This document shows positions 23,176 to 32,061 of a DNA stretch of 59,983 nucleotides, in pieces (the stretch's first letter is position 1; each line of letters opens with the position of its first letter). The position numbers and the translations under genes were made by a program. The notes under the pieces are model-generated. The model did no database searches and was not told the origin of the DNA. It was given only the letters and a program-made list of their open reading frames with translations. The stretch lies in contig JAKQNG010000108.1 of assembly GCA_029565915.1 (NCBI GenBank), positions 1-59,983 of the forward strand, in the 5' to 3' direction. The stretch is from Deltaproteobacteria bacterium (lineage in GTDB: Bacteria > Myxococcota_A > Polyangia > JAAYKL01).

Positions 23176-25311
23176 TCAGCCGCGGATCGGCAGCTCAATG
23201 ATGAACCTGGTGCCCTGTTGCGGCGCGGATTCCACGGTGAGGGAGCCTCGATGGTGTTCAGTGATGATGAAGTAGGACACGGCGAGTCCCAGTCCCGTGC
23301 CGCTGCCCGCGGGTTTGGTGGTGAAGAAGGGTTCGAAGCAACGGCGGCGCACCACCTCGTCCATGCCCGGTCCGTTGTCGCAAATGTCGATGCGCACCTT
23401 GTCACCGGCGGCGCTTTTCGACGTGCAGATGCGGATGGTCGGCGACGAGGTTCCGGCTTCGTGCATGGCCTGGGCCGCGTTCTGCAACAGATTGAGCAAC
23501 ACCTGCTGCAGGCGGGGTTCGTCGCAGGGCACCTTCGGAAGGTCCGGCGCATCTTCGCGTTCGATGCGGATCTTCCGAAAATCCCGACCGCCCTCCACGT
23601 CGAATTCCGTCCGGGCCAGTCTCAGGGTACAGTCGATGATGCGTTCCAGATCCGCCGGTAGAGGGGCGTGATCGGCGGTCCTCGCGAAACTGAGCATATT
23701 GCGGACGATGTCCGCCGCCCGGCCGGCCGCGTGGTCGATGGTATCCACCAGATGCAGGATGCCCCTCTTTTCCATGAATGACCGGATGGCGTCCACCCGC
23801 GTGCCCGCCTCTGCCGCTGCCGCTGCATTGGCCGGCGCATCGCGCATGGTGTCCAGTCGATGGCGCAGGACTGCGGCGCTCTGCAGGATACCCGCCAGGG
23901 GATTGTTGATTTCGTGGGCCACGCCGGCTGCCAGACCGCCGACGGACAGCATCTTTTCGCTGACCAGCAGTCGCTCGGTCATCTGCATTCGCTCGGTGAT
24001 ATCCTGCACGATGCCTTCGGATCGCACCACGCGCCCCGCTTCCCGGATGTGATGGCATTCCCCGTGCACGTGGCGAACGGCGCTGTCGTCCGCGCGACGG
24101 ATTCGAAAATCGATCTGGTAGTCGTCCCGGTGCTGCTCCGCGGTGCTTTCAAAGGCTTCCCGAACGCGTTCCACATCGTCCCGATGACACAGGGCGAGAA
24201 GCGCAGGACCGGTGACGGGCGCCGCGCCGGGTGCAAGGCCGAAGATCCGGCAGGCCTCGTCAGACAGGTCTATCCGGCTGCCACCGGGTTCGCATTCCCA
24301 GCTGCCCACATGGGAGATGGACTGGGTCTTTTCCTGGAGGGCCAGCAGCTTCTCGACGGCCAGGCGGGACGTTCGCTCATCGGCGGCCCGACGGCGGTCT
24401 GCGGCAGAGGCACGGCGCAGCATCCGCACGTAGCCGGTAAAGAGAATCGATACCAGCAGGCCGATTCCCAGGGTTACCCAGATCATCGCATCCGGTGTGT
24501 CGGATGCGGCCGGATGGAGCGCGGTATCCACCGCGTAGGATCGCCGACCGAGATGGAAGGAGACGCGATGGGACAGCGAATCGGTCGATGGCGAACGACG
24601 GCAAAGGGCGCTCGGATGGTTGCAGTAAATCGGGGACGGTGGATCCGTGTCGTCCCCGGTGGAAAAGACAGAGAAGATCCGCTGCTGCCGGGCAGCGATG
24701 GCAATGGCCTCCTCCAGGGCCAGCTCCGTTGCGACGAGGGCGAAAACGACCATGGGCTTTCCAACCCGGATCCGGTGCACGGACGCGCTGCTGACCGGAA
24801 GGGCAACCAGCAGGAGGCGGTGGGATGGGCCGGTGGTTTCCGTCGGTACGGGAGTCATCCACAGGCCACCGTGGCGGCGGGCATCAGTGAGGCCGGCGGT
24901 GAGGCGGCGGAAGGTCTGGTCATCCAGTTTCCATCGGCCGGTCGTCCCGTCTTCTGCAAAGCGGATGGCGTATCCGGCACCATCCATCTGCGCGACGGCA
25001 AGGACGCGGATGGCCGGATGGTCCGGCAGAAACTGCTGCGCAAACGAACGGAATTCCTCCCCGGTGACCTCCTCGGAGGAGGCGAACAGGCCTTCAACGG
25101 CCATGGCCACCATCGCGTGGAAATCGAAGGCACGGTGGACAGACGATGCGATGCGCGCGCCGTCTTCCGCCATGGCGGATCGCTCCACCTGCCGCTCCCG
25201 GTGGACCGCGCCGGAAACCGCGAGGGCAGTGAGGCACAGTCCGATGGCCGCAGCGGCAATGTCGGGCCACTGCGAAAACGGGCGGATCAGTCGTCTGTCG
25301 GCTGGGTTCAT
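23176..25311 (-). CDS. CHASE-PAS sensor histidine kinase
   Basis: This 711-residue inner-membrane kinase has a first membrane helix at about residues 18-36 and a CHASE-type periplasmic sensor (about 40-250) containing FASSEEVTGEEFRSFAQ. A second helix (about 274-298) precedes a PAS domain ending with EGIVQDITERM. The HisKA helix has the phospho-accepting His in GVAHEINNPLAG (near residue 464). The HATPase domain has NLLQNAAQAM, DNGPGMDE and GTGLGLAVS. It should autophosphorylate in response to a small periplasmic ligand. No response regulator is adjacent, so its partner is elsewhere. It is divergent from the pseudokinase gene. Confidence 0.93.
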   Translation of the reverse strand: MNPADRRLIRPFSQWPDIAAAAIGLCLTALAVSGAVHRERQVERSAMAEDGARIASSVHRAFDFHAMVAMAVEGLFASSEEVTGEEFRSFAQQFLPDHPAIRVLAVAQMDGAGYAIRFAEDGTTGRWKLDDQTFRRLTAGLTDARRHGGLWMTPVPTETTGPSHRLLLVALPVSSASVHRIRVGKPMVVFALVATELALEEAIAIAARQQRIFSVFSTGDDTDPPSPIYCNHPSALCRRSPSTDSLSHRVSFHLGRRSYAVDTALHPAASDTPDAMIWVTLGIGLLVSILFTGYVRMLRRASAADRRRAADERTSRLAVEKLLALQEKTQSISHVGSWECEPGGSRIDLSDEACRIFGLAPGAAPVTGPALLALCHRDDVERVREAFESTAEQHRDDYQIDFRIRRADDSAVRHVHGECHHIREAGRVVRSEGIVQDITERMQMTERLLVSEKMLSVGGLAAGVAHEINNPLAGILQSAAVLRHRLDTMRDAPANAAAAAEAGTRVDAIRSFMEKRGILHLVDTIDHAAGRAADIVRNMLSFARTADHAPLPADLERIIDCTLRLARTEFDVEGGRDFRKIRIEREDAPDLPKVPCDEPRLQQVLLNLLQNAAQAMHEAGTSSPTIRICTSKSAAGDKVRIDICDNGPGMDEVVRRRCFEPFFTTKPAGSGTGLGLAVSYFIITEHHRGSLTVESAPQQGTRFIIELPIRG

Positions 25312-25387
25312 CGCGACAATCGAAGTGTCGCATCTTTTGTTGTAAATGCAAACGCATTGGGCCGCCCGGTCGCTGCGCGCCGCTCAT

Positions 25388-25417
25388 TTGATTTCACCCG
25401 CCGGATTCCTCTATAAT
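25388..25417 (+). promoter_or_regulatory. Candidate sigma-70-type promoter for the pseudokinase gene
   Basis: TTGATT (25388-25393) and TATAAT (25412-25417) are 18 bases apart. The consensus -10 overlaps the first in-frame ATG (25416), which therefore lies before any transcript start. This decides for ATG 25449 as the real start of the gene. Confidence 0.65.
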
Positions 25418-25448
25418 GGATTCCGTTGTCACAACGACCGGGGAAGTC

Positions 25449-27023
25449 ATGGAATCGTCGCAGTCAATTGTGCTCGAAAAGAAAAAAGGCCTGCACACGG
25501 GAAAGGTATTCCAGTCCCGTTTCGTGGCGGGCCTCATGAACTGTCAGGATTTCCTCGGCGCGTTCTACGAATGCACCGACAGGGAATCCGGTGAGGCCTG
25601 TACCATCCGCCTGTGGAGCGGTGCCGTCACGACCGATCCGCCGTTGATCGAGGTCCTGCATCCGAACATCGTCACCGCGGAAGCCCTGTCAGCGCCCGGA
25701 AAGGTTCCCCGGTTCGCCGTCTACGAATCCGATGTCCAGCTGACGTTGCGCGAATGGATGCGGCTGCATCGGCGGCCGGCGCCGGGCGTCATCCTGTCGG
25801 TGATGGCCCAGTTGTGCGGCGCGGTGGAGGCCCTGCACGGCAAGGGCGTTGTCCACGGCGCCCTGTGTCCCGAAACCATCTTCATCGGCGTGAATTTCAC
25901 GGGGCAACTCGAAGTGTGCCTGCCGGACCTGCGATTCACCATCTCGGCCTCGTCCATCGCCGCAAAGGCATACCAGTCCGCCGGACGCCTCGATGGCGCT
26001 TGCGCCGACGTGAGGGACGATGTGCGGGCCCTCGGCGTCATGCTGTACGAAGCGTTTTTTTCAAGACGGCCCTTCAACGGAAAGACGGTGGAAGAACTGA
26101 GGGCAGCCCTTTCTTCGGATCCGTCCTTTTCCGGTCGGGAGGATCTGACGGCATCTGCTGTGGCGCTGATGAAGAAGGCCCTGCAACCCGATGGCGGGTA
26201 TGGCGATGCGGCGGGTTTCGGCCGGGACCTGCAGCAGGTCGCCGACGAATACGCGGGCGGCGCGCCGGTATTTGTCACACCGACGGCGGCAGTAGTAGTT
26301 CCCGATCGGGCACCCAAGGCGGAGCGGACACCGGTGGAAACCGATGCATCCGGCGAACGCCTGCTCGACGATCTCTCCACGTCTGAAATCGATCTGGTGG
26401 AGCTGCGCACGGGTCGCAACCCGGCCCTGGCCGCCGCTCTGGTGGCAAAGGCGAATGCGAAACCGGCCCCGGCGCCCGCAACCCCCCCTCCTCCTTTCGA
26501 GGTGGACATTCCGGTGGAGCTGGAGGAGACGACCCGGGACGTATCCACCATGGACGTGGAGATCATCGGAACCATTCCGGCCACAACGCCGGCAAAGACG
26601 CCGGGTGATCGCCGCCGTCTCATCGCGGTGGCAGCCGCCGTGCTGCTTCTTCTGCTGGTGGGAATCGTCCTCCTGACGGTGCTTTCTGCAAGAGACCCCG
26701 GAAAGAAACAGAAGAAAGCGACGCCGGACCGGGCCCACGTTTCGACGACCTCATCACCGGCGGCGGAAGAGTCGACGGCGGTGGAGGTGCCGGCAGAACA
26801 ACCGGTCCAGGCACCGGCAGAACCGGCGGTGGCGCCGGACGCGGCGCCGGTGGCAGAACCCGTGAGTGCCGACGAGGAAACAGCTGTGGCAGAACCGGCG
26901 GCGGAGCCGGTGAAAGCGGTCCCGCAAGAGGAATCCCCCAACCGGACGGCCGAACCGGAAAATGACCCGCGACCCTCCCGTCGGAAGGGCGGTGGCTGGG
27001 CGACGAATCCCTTTGGAGAGTGA
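25449..27023 (+). CDS. Membrane-anchored Ser/Thr pseudokinase
   Basis: This 524-residue protein has a Ser/Thr kinase-like domain at about residues 15-265, a basic linker, one membrane helix (about 390-412) and a Pro/Ala/Glu-rich C-terminal tail outside the membrane. The kinase fold is recognisable: LSVMAQLCGAVEALHGKGVVHG, ALCPETIF, and DDVRALGVMLYEAFFSRRPF. The key residues are gone: the HRD triad reads HGA, DFG reads PDL, and the ATP-lysine strand reads CTIRLW. It is therefore probably a scaffold that does not phosphorylate. ATG 25449 has GGGGAAG upstream. The exported protein gene follows after four bases, so the two may form a signalling pair across the membrane. Confidence 0.82.
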   Translation: MESSQSIVLEKKKGLHTGKVFQSRFVAGLMNCQDFLGAFYECTDRESGEACTIRLWSGAVTTDPPLIEVLHPNIVTAEALSAPGKVPRFAVYESDVQLTLREWMRLHRRPAPGVILSVMAQLCGAVEALHGKGVVHGALCPETIFIGVNFTGQLEVCLPDLRFTISASSIAAKAYQSAGRLDGACADVRDDVRALGVMLYEAFFSRRPFNGKTVEELRAALSSDPSFSGREDLTASAVALMKKALQPDGGYGDAAGFGRDLQQVADEYAGGAPVFVTPTAAVVVPDRAPKAERTPVETDASGERLLDDLSTSEIDLVELRTGRNPALAAALVAKANAKPAPAPATPPPPFEVDIPVELEETTRDVSTMDVEIIGTIPATTPAKTPGDRRRLIAVAAAVLLLLLVGIVLLTVLSARDPGKKQKKATPDRAHVSTTSSPAAEESTAVEVPAEQPVQAPAEPAVAPDAAPVAEPVSADEETAVAEPAAEPVKAVPQEESPNRTAEPENDPRPSRRKGGGWATNPFGE

Positions 27024-27027
27024 GCGG

Positions 27028-27861
27028 ATGAGAGCTGGAGTCATCGTAATGTGCGTGTGCCTGACGGCATCACCCCTCCTGGCCGGAGAAGAAAAAGAAC
27101 AGGATTTTCGATGCCCCGCGGTTCCCGCGAAGGAAGAGGTGGCGACAAAGAAGGCCGGTCGCTACTTCAACGAAGGGGCAACGCTGGCCGAACAGGAAAA
27201 ATACCTGCAGTCCCTGGAGCGGTATCTCTGCTCCCTGCGGATGAAACCCCATCCCAACACCATGTTCAACATCGCCCAGCTCGCCAAACTGATTGTCGTA
27301 CGGGGGCCGGCGATTCAGCAGCTCATCAAGTTCCGCAACCGCAACGAAGGACACCCCTCGGTTCCGGAGATCAACGATTTGATTGCCAGGATGGAGAGCG
27401 GCGATATCGACGCCATCGGCGCGAACGATGTCCCGGAGGAGCCATTGCCACCGGAACCGCCAACGCCGGAGCCGCTGCTCGCGGACGAGGAGATCGCCGC
27501 CCCCGCTCCCGAACCGGCCGCGGCCGAAAAAGGAGACCGACGGTTGAAAATTGCCGGAATCGCCCTGCTCGCCGGCAGCGGCGCCTTTCTGGCCATGGGG
27601 GTGGGGATGAACGCGGCGGCCGCTGGTGCGAAAACGGATGCGGAAGGTGCAACGAGCTATGACGGCTTCACCTATTCTGAGGAGCGGATGTCCAATTTCA
27701 TCGCCGGGTCCGTCATCGGCTACCTGCTGACGGCGGGGCTTGCCACGGCCGGCATCATCTGTCTCCATCGCTTCCGCCATCCGGCAGAACAGCCGGATCC
27801 GCGCACGGAGCTGTCGGTGCGCCTGCGTCCGGGATTTCTGTCTCTTTCCGGTACGTTCTGA
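27028..27861 (+). CDS. Exported protein with TPR-like N-terminus and membrane helices
   Basis: This 277-residue protein has a signal peptide (VIVMCVCLTASPLLAG). A repeat-like helical segment follows (YFNEGATLAEQEKYLQSLER, then a MKPHPNTMFNIAQLAKL type hairpin seen in myxobacterial TPR partners). A Pro/Glu linker (about residues 140-165) leads to two hydrophobic helices, IAGIALLAGSGAFLAMGVGM and IAGSVIGYLLTAGLATAGII. The function is unknown. It starts four bases after the pseudokinase stop with GGAGAG as ribosome site, so the two are cotranscribed. Confidence 0.7.
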   Translation: MRAGVIVMCVCLTASPLLAGEEKEQDFRCPAVPAKEEVATKKAGRYFNEGATLAEQEKYLQSLERYLCSLRMKPHPNTMFNIAQLAKLIVVRGPAIQQLIKFRNRNEGHPSVPEINDLIARMESGDIDAIGANDVPEEPLPPEPPTPEPLLADEEIAAPAPEPAAAEKGDRRLKIAGIALLAGSGAFLAMGVGMNAAAAGAKTDAEGATSYDGFTYSEERMSNFIAGSVIGYLLTAGLATAGIICLHRFRHPAEQPDPRTELSVRLRPGFLSLSGTF

Positions 27862-27869
27862 CCGGCTCC

Positions 27870-28436
27870 TCAGAATGGATTGTCCCGCAGGGCACGGTCC
27901 CCGGCCGGTGCAAGGGTTTCGTCACAGGACGTCACCAATGCCAGCGGCAGGTCCTCTTCGGGCAGCTTGAACACCCCTTCGTGGAACAGGCGGTTCACAT
28001 AGTCTTTCTGGCGGGTGAGGGCCGCCCTGAGGCAGGAGACCCCCGATTCGAACTGTCCTTCCGCAAGAACCCGATCCCCGTTCCGGTCGGCGCAGAGTCT
28101 GGCAAATCGATCCCGCCATGCCTTTGCATACGCGTCCATGCTGTTGACCAGGATTTCCGCATCACCGGCCGCCAGACGCCCTTCATAGATGTTGACCGCG
28201 AGGTTCAGGTCCGACTGAATCTGATAGCTCCAGATGGCTTCCGATGCGGACTGGAAGATGGTGCAGGGATCCACCGAGCTGTCGGACAGATCGAGCTGGT
28301 TCTTCACCACCTCGGCAATTTCGGGCTCCGACGGCGCGAGGGGCGCAGGCGGCGGTGCGAGGGGCGGCGGTTTCGGCTGGCAGGACAGCAGCAGCAACAC
28401 GACCCCCGGGGCGATGATGCAGAGCATCCGTGTCAT
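27870..28436 (-). CDS. Lipoprotein of unknown function
   Basis: This 188-residue lipoprotein has lipobox LLLLSCQP followed by a proline-rich spacer (PKPPPLAPPPAPLAPSEP). The mature domain is mainly helical with three well-separated cysteines (DPCTIFQ, ARLCADRNG, GVSCLRAAL), plus one near the end (VTSCDETL). I do not recognise the family. ATG 28436 is chosen for the signal peptide; the ribosome site is weak. It converges on the preceding gene with eight bases between the stops, and is divergent from the M16 peptidase gene. Confidence 0.65.
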   Translation of the reverse strand: MTRMLCIIAPGVVLLLLSCQPKPPPLAPPPAPLAPSEPEIAEVVKNQLDLSDSSVDPCTIFQSASEAIWSYQIQSDLNLAVNIYEGRLAAGDAEILVNSMDAYAKAWRDRFARLCADRNGDRVLAEGQFESGVSCLRAALTRQKDYVNRLFHEGVFKLPEEDLPLALVTSCDETLAPAGDRALRDNPF

Positions 28437-28553
28437 GGAAATAAGGTAGCGCAACTTGCACTGCGGGCAAGAATCCATCCCATGGGTCGTCCCCGAATCC
28501 GGGGCGGCTTTTGCTTGTCGTTGCCGCCGTCTTCGTGATTCACTGGGTGCGCG

Positions 28554-31145
28554 ATGAAGACCACCTCTGCCCCGGCCACGCTGACCTGCCGCCTCGACAA
28601 CGGAATGACCGTCATCCTGCGGGAGTGCCACGGCGCGCAGGTGGTGGCCGCACAGGTGTGGGTGGGCGTCGGTTCATCGGACGAAGGCGATGGGGAGGCG
28701 GGCATCGCCCATGTGCTGGAGCACATGATTTTCAAGGGAACGGCAAGGCGGGGCGTGGGCGACATCACGAGGGACGTGGAGCGGGCCGGAGGCGGCATCA
28801 ATGCGTGGACTTCGCTGGACGAAACCGTTTTTCACGTGACCCTGGCCGCGGCGTCGGCGGATGTCGGGCTCGACGTACTGTCCGATGCCCTGCTCCATCC
28901 CACCCTGGACGGCGGCGAGCTGGCCCGGGAACTGCCCGTCATCGCCGAAGAGATCCGCATGGGCGACGACAGCCCCGAGCGGGTGGTGTCCGCCGGCCTG
29001 TTTGCGCGGATGTTTGCGGACAGTCCTTACGGCCGCCCGGTCACGGGCAGCGAACAGACCATCGGCCGGCTGAAGGAAGAGGATGTGCGGGCCTTTCACG
29101 CCCGGTGGTACACGCCCGCCAACATGGTGTTCATCGCCGTGGGGGACTTTTCAATCGATCCGTTCCTGGAACGGGTGAAGCACTGGTTCGGCGGAGTCCC
29201 CGGCGCTCCAGCCCCGATTCGGCGCGGATTTCCGGATCAGCCCGCTCAGCGGGCAATGCGGGTGGTCACGCGGGCGATGCCCGTGGCTGAGTGTTCCGTG
29301 GCCATGGGGGTCAAGGTGCCCGGTTTCCGCCACCCCGACGTGCCGGCCCTCGATGTACTCGCCGCGCTGCTGGGACAGGGGGCGAGTTCACGCCTGGAAA
29401 CACTGGTGTGCCGCAAGCTCTCCTTTGCCACAGAGGTCAACGTCGTCTCCTACACGCCGCGGGACGAAGGCGCGCTGGCGGTGTATGCCCGGGTGCCCGT
29501 TCCGCGCCTGCAGGACTTTCTGGCGGAGACAGCGGCCCAGCTGTGCCTCATCACCCGGCAGACGCCTGCCCGCCCGGAAGTGGACAAGGCGATCCGGCTG
29601 CTCATCAGCGAGGACGAATATGCCGGCGAAACCGTGGACGGACAGGCCCGGCGCATCGGCTATGCGCGCCTCTACACGGACGACGAAACTTTTGAAGAAA
29701 AATACACGGCGGCCCTGCGGGCGGTAACGCCGGACGACGTGAGGGAGGTGGCATCCCGCTATCTGCAGCTCTCCCGGCTGACGGTCAGTGCAGTGGTGCC
29801 GCAACGGGACGCCGGAGGTATTGCGAAGGCGGCGCTGAAGGCGGCGGTGACTGCCGGCTGGCGGCGAAGGGATCGCCGGCGATCGGTATTTCGCGGTGGC
29901 GATCCGCTGGTGGTCCGGCTCGACAGCGGCGACACGGTGATTGTGAAGCCCGTGGTTCCGGCCGCCACAGTGGCTGCCCGCGCCGCCTTCCTGTTCGGCC
30001 AGCGCAACGAGCCCGCGGCGTATGCCGGAATGGTGCCCCTCATGTCGGCCCTGCTGGTGCGGGGCGCTGCCGGTGTCGGAGGAGAAGAAATCGCCCAGCA
30101 GATGGACAACCTGGCCTGTTCGGTGAGCGGCTTTTCCGGCCGCAATACCCTGGGCATCAGCGGCGAATTCCTCAAGGAAAACTGGATGGACGGACTGGCA
30201 TTGATGGCCCGGTGCATGACGGCGCCGTCATTCGAACCCGCGGAAACCCGACGGGAGAAGCAGATCTTTTCCCGGTTGATTTCCGGCGACCTGAAAAACG
30301 CGCGCGCCGAGGCCTTCCGGCGGTTCCAGCAGGAGCTGTTCGGTACTCACCCCTACGGACGCCCCATCTACGGCACCATTGGCAGCCTGACAAAAGTGAC
30401 GCCGGAGGTGCTGCGCCGGTACCATCGCCGGGCCGTATCGTCGCCCATGGTGCTGGCGGTGGTGGGCGCGGTGGACGCGGAGGCCGCCGTGGATTGCGCG
30501 ATGCGGCATTTCCCGTCCCGGGGACAGAGGACGGCCCTGTCCCAGCCCCGTTCCTGGGCCCGGCCGCAAGGGCCCCTGCAGGTGGTCCGCTCCATGGCCC
30601 GGGAACAATCGCATCTGGTCATCGGGTTTCCCGGCGCCATGCTGAACGGCGTGGATCGCTATGCCATCGACGTGCTGGTGGAGATGCTGGGAGGGCACGG
30701 CGGGCGTCTGTTTTCAAGTATCCGGGAAGAGCAGTCCCTGGCCTACGACGTCTCGGGCCTTTCGTTTGACGGCCTGGAGCCGGGGTTTGTGGCGTTTTAC
30801 GCGGGCACGTCGCCGGGCAACGAACGCGCAGTGGTGGATGCCATCCTGCAGGACATCCGCCGCATCCAGCAGACCCCGCCGGCCGCGGACGAACTGCAGC
30901 GCGTCATCCGCTACCTGACGGGTTCAAGGACCATTGCCAACCAGCGATTTTCTGCCCGGGCAGCGGACATGTCCCTCGGATATCTCTATGGCCTCGGTCC
31001 GGATGCGGCCACCGTCTACGTGAACGAAATTTCCCGGGTGACCGCCGCGCGGGTGGTGGAAGTGGCGCGCACCTACCTTTGCTCGGACCACATGGTCATT
31101 TCCTGCGCCGGACCCGGTGCCGGCCGGCTCCGGTTCAAATGGTGA
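28554..31145 (+). CDS. Double-module M16 zinc peptidase
   Basis: This 863-residue protein contains two M16 modules (about residues 10-430 and 450-863). The first carries the inverted zinc motif HVLEH (53-57) and the downstream glutamate in the ELPVIAEEIRMGDDSPERVV helix, so it is the catalytic half. The second lacks HxxEH, as in mitochondrial processing peptidase alpha or the pitrilysin C-half, and includes the GGHGGRLFSSIREEQSLAYDV signature. There is no signal peptide, so it is probably cytoplasmic and degrades peptides. Many M16 enzymes of this type exist as two separate genes; here they are fused. It overlaps the next gene by a few bases. Confidence 0.92.
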   Translation: MKTTSAPATLTCRLDNGMTVILRECHGAQVVAAQVWVGVGSSDEGDGEAGIAHVLEHMIFKGTARRGVGDITRDVERAGGGINAWTSLDETVFHVTLAAASADVGLDVLSDALLHPTLDGGELARELPVIAEEIRMGDDSPERVVSAGLFARMFADSPYGRPVTGSEQTIGRLKEEDVRAFHARWYTPANMVFIAVGDFSIDPFLERVKHWFGGVPGAPAPIRRGFPDQPAQRAMRVVTRAMPVAECSVAMGVKVPGFRHPDVPALDVLAALLGQGASSRLETLVCRKLSFATEVNVVSYTPRDEGALAVYARVPVPRLQDFLAETAAQLCLITRQTPARPEVDKAIRLLISEDEYAGETVDGQARRIGYARLYTDDETFEEKYTAALRAVTPDDVREVASRYLQLSRLTVSAVVPQRDAGGIAKAALKAAVTAGWRRRDRRRSVFRGGDPLVVRLDSGDTVIVKPVVPAATVAARAAFLFGQRNEPAAYAGMVPLMSALLVRGAAGVGGEEIAQQMDNLACSVSGFSGRNTLGISGEFLKENWMDGLALMARCMTAPSFEPAETRREKQIFSRLISGDLKNARAEAFRRFQQELFGTHPYGRPIYGTIGSLTKVTPEVLRRYHRRAVSSPMVLAVVGAVDAEAAVDCAMRHFPSRGQRTALSQPRSWARPQGPLQVVRSMAREQSHLVIGFPGAMLNGVDRYAIDVLVEMLGGHGGRLFSSIREEQSLAYDVSGLSFDGLEPGFVAFYAGTSPGNERAVVDAILQDIRRIQQTPPAADELQRVIRYLTGSRTIANQRFSARAADMSLGYLYGLGPDAATVYVNEISRVTAARVVEVARTYLCSDHMVISCAGPGAGRLRFKW

Positions 31146-31906
31146 CGTTCCGCACCTTTTCGCTGCAGTCGGGATCCTGCGGAAACTGCATCTTTGTGGA
31201 AGGCGCCGGTGTGCGCGTGCTGGTGGACGCGGGCCTGAGCGCGAAGAACGCCACCCGCCTCCTGCGGGATCACGACGTGGCGGCGGACACCATCGACGCA
31301 GTGCTGATTTCCCACAATCACGGGGACCATTCCCGCAGCGCGGGCATCTTTCACCGGGCCTTCGGAGCGGAGTTGTTCATCACCCGCGGCACCTTTGATG
31401 CCTGTGAAAACCACCTCGGCCGACTGTCGCAGGTCCGACAATTCCATCCGGGAGAATACCTCCAGCTCGGCCCTCTGACGGTGCAGACCATCCCCACCCC
31501 TCACGACGGGGTGGACGGAGCCTGCTTCGTGTTCGACACGGGGTGCCTGCGCCTCGGTGTCCTGACGGATCTGGGACACGTCTTTCCCGGACTGGAAGAA
31601 ATTGTCTGCTCCCTGGACGCCGTATTTCTGGAAAGCAACTTCGACCGGCAGATGCTGGAGAACGGCCCTTATCCGCACTGGCTGAAACGACGCGTCGCCG
31701 GGCCGGGAGGCCACCTCTCCAACGACGAATGTGCATCCCTGCTCCAGAAAGCCTTTCACCGGAAACTCCGATGGGCCGCCCTTGCCCACCTCTCCGGCGA
31801 AAACAACTCGCCGGACATCGCCCTCGACTGTGCCCGCAGGGCCGTGGGCGACAGGGACATCCACGTGGCCCGCCGGGATGCACCCTCCCCCATGCTGTCC
31901 CTGTAG
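31139..31906 (+). CDS. YycJ/WalJ-like metallo-beta-lactamase-fold hydrolase
   Basis: This 255-residue protein has the MBL-fold motif SHNHGDHSRSAG with the ligands HxHxDH, then TPHDGVDGACFVF, VLTDLGHV and DAVFLESNFD. Together these are typical of the YycJ (WalJ) family, linked in Firmicutes to cell-wall stress and to DNA metabolism. The conserved LQSGSCGNCIFVE start also matches. The start is ATG 31139, overlapping the M16 gene by seven bases, or GTG 31142, giving a four-base overlap. The substrate is not known. Confidence 0.88.
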   Translation: MVTFRTFSLQSGSCGNCIFVEGAGVRVLVDAGLSAKNATRLLRDHDVAADTIDAVLISHNHGDHSRSAGIFHRAFGAELFITRGTFDACENHLGRLSQVRQFHPGEYLQLGPLTVQTIPTPHDGVDGACFVFDTGCLRLGVLTDLGHVFPGLEEIVCSLDAVFLESNFDRQMLENGPYPHWLKRRVAGPGGHLSNDECASLLQKAFHRKLRWAALAHLSGENNSPDIALDCARRAVGDRDIHVARRDAPSPMLSL

Positions 31907-32061
31907 GCATTCCCGGCAGGGCTGCCCGAGGGCGACCCGAGGGTGACCGGGGAGGTGACCGAATCTGCATTTATTGCATCCCTGCATCCTCCCTGCGTGT
32001 TTAACCTTTTTGCCAGATCTGTTATTTTGACCTTCATTTATTAACAATCAGGGAGGGTAAT

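Noticed and set aside
25416-25448. Earlier ATG for the pseudokinase gene
   Set aside because: It overlaps the -10 element and has no ribosome site; ATG 25449 has GGGGAAG.
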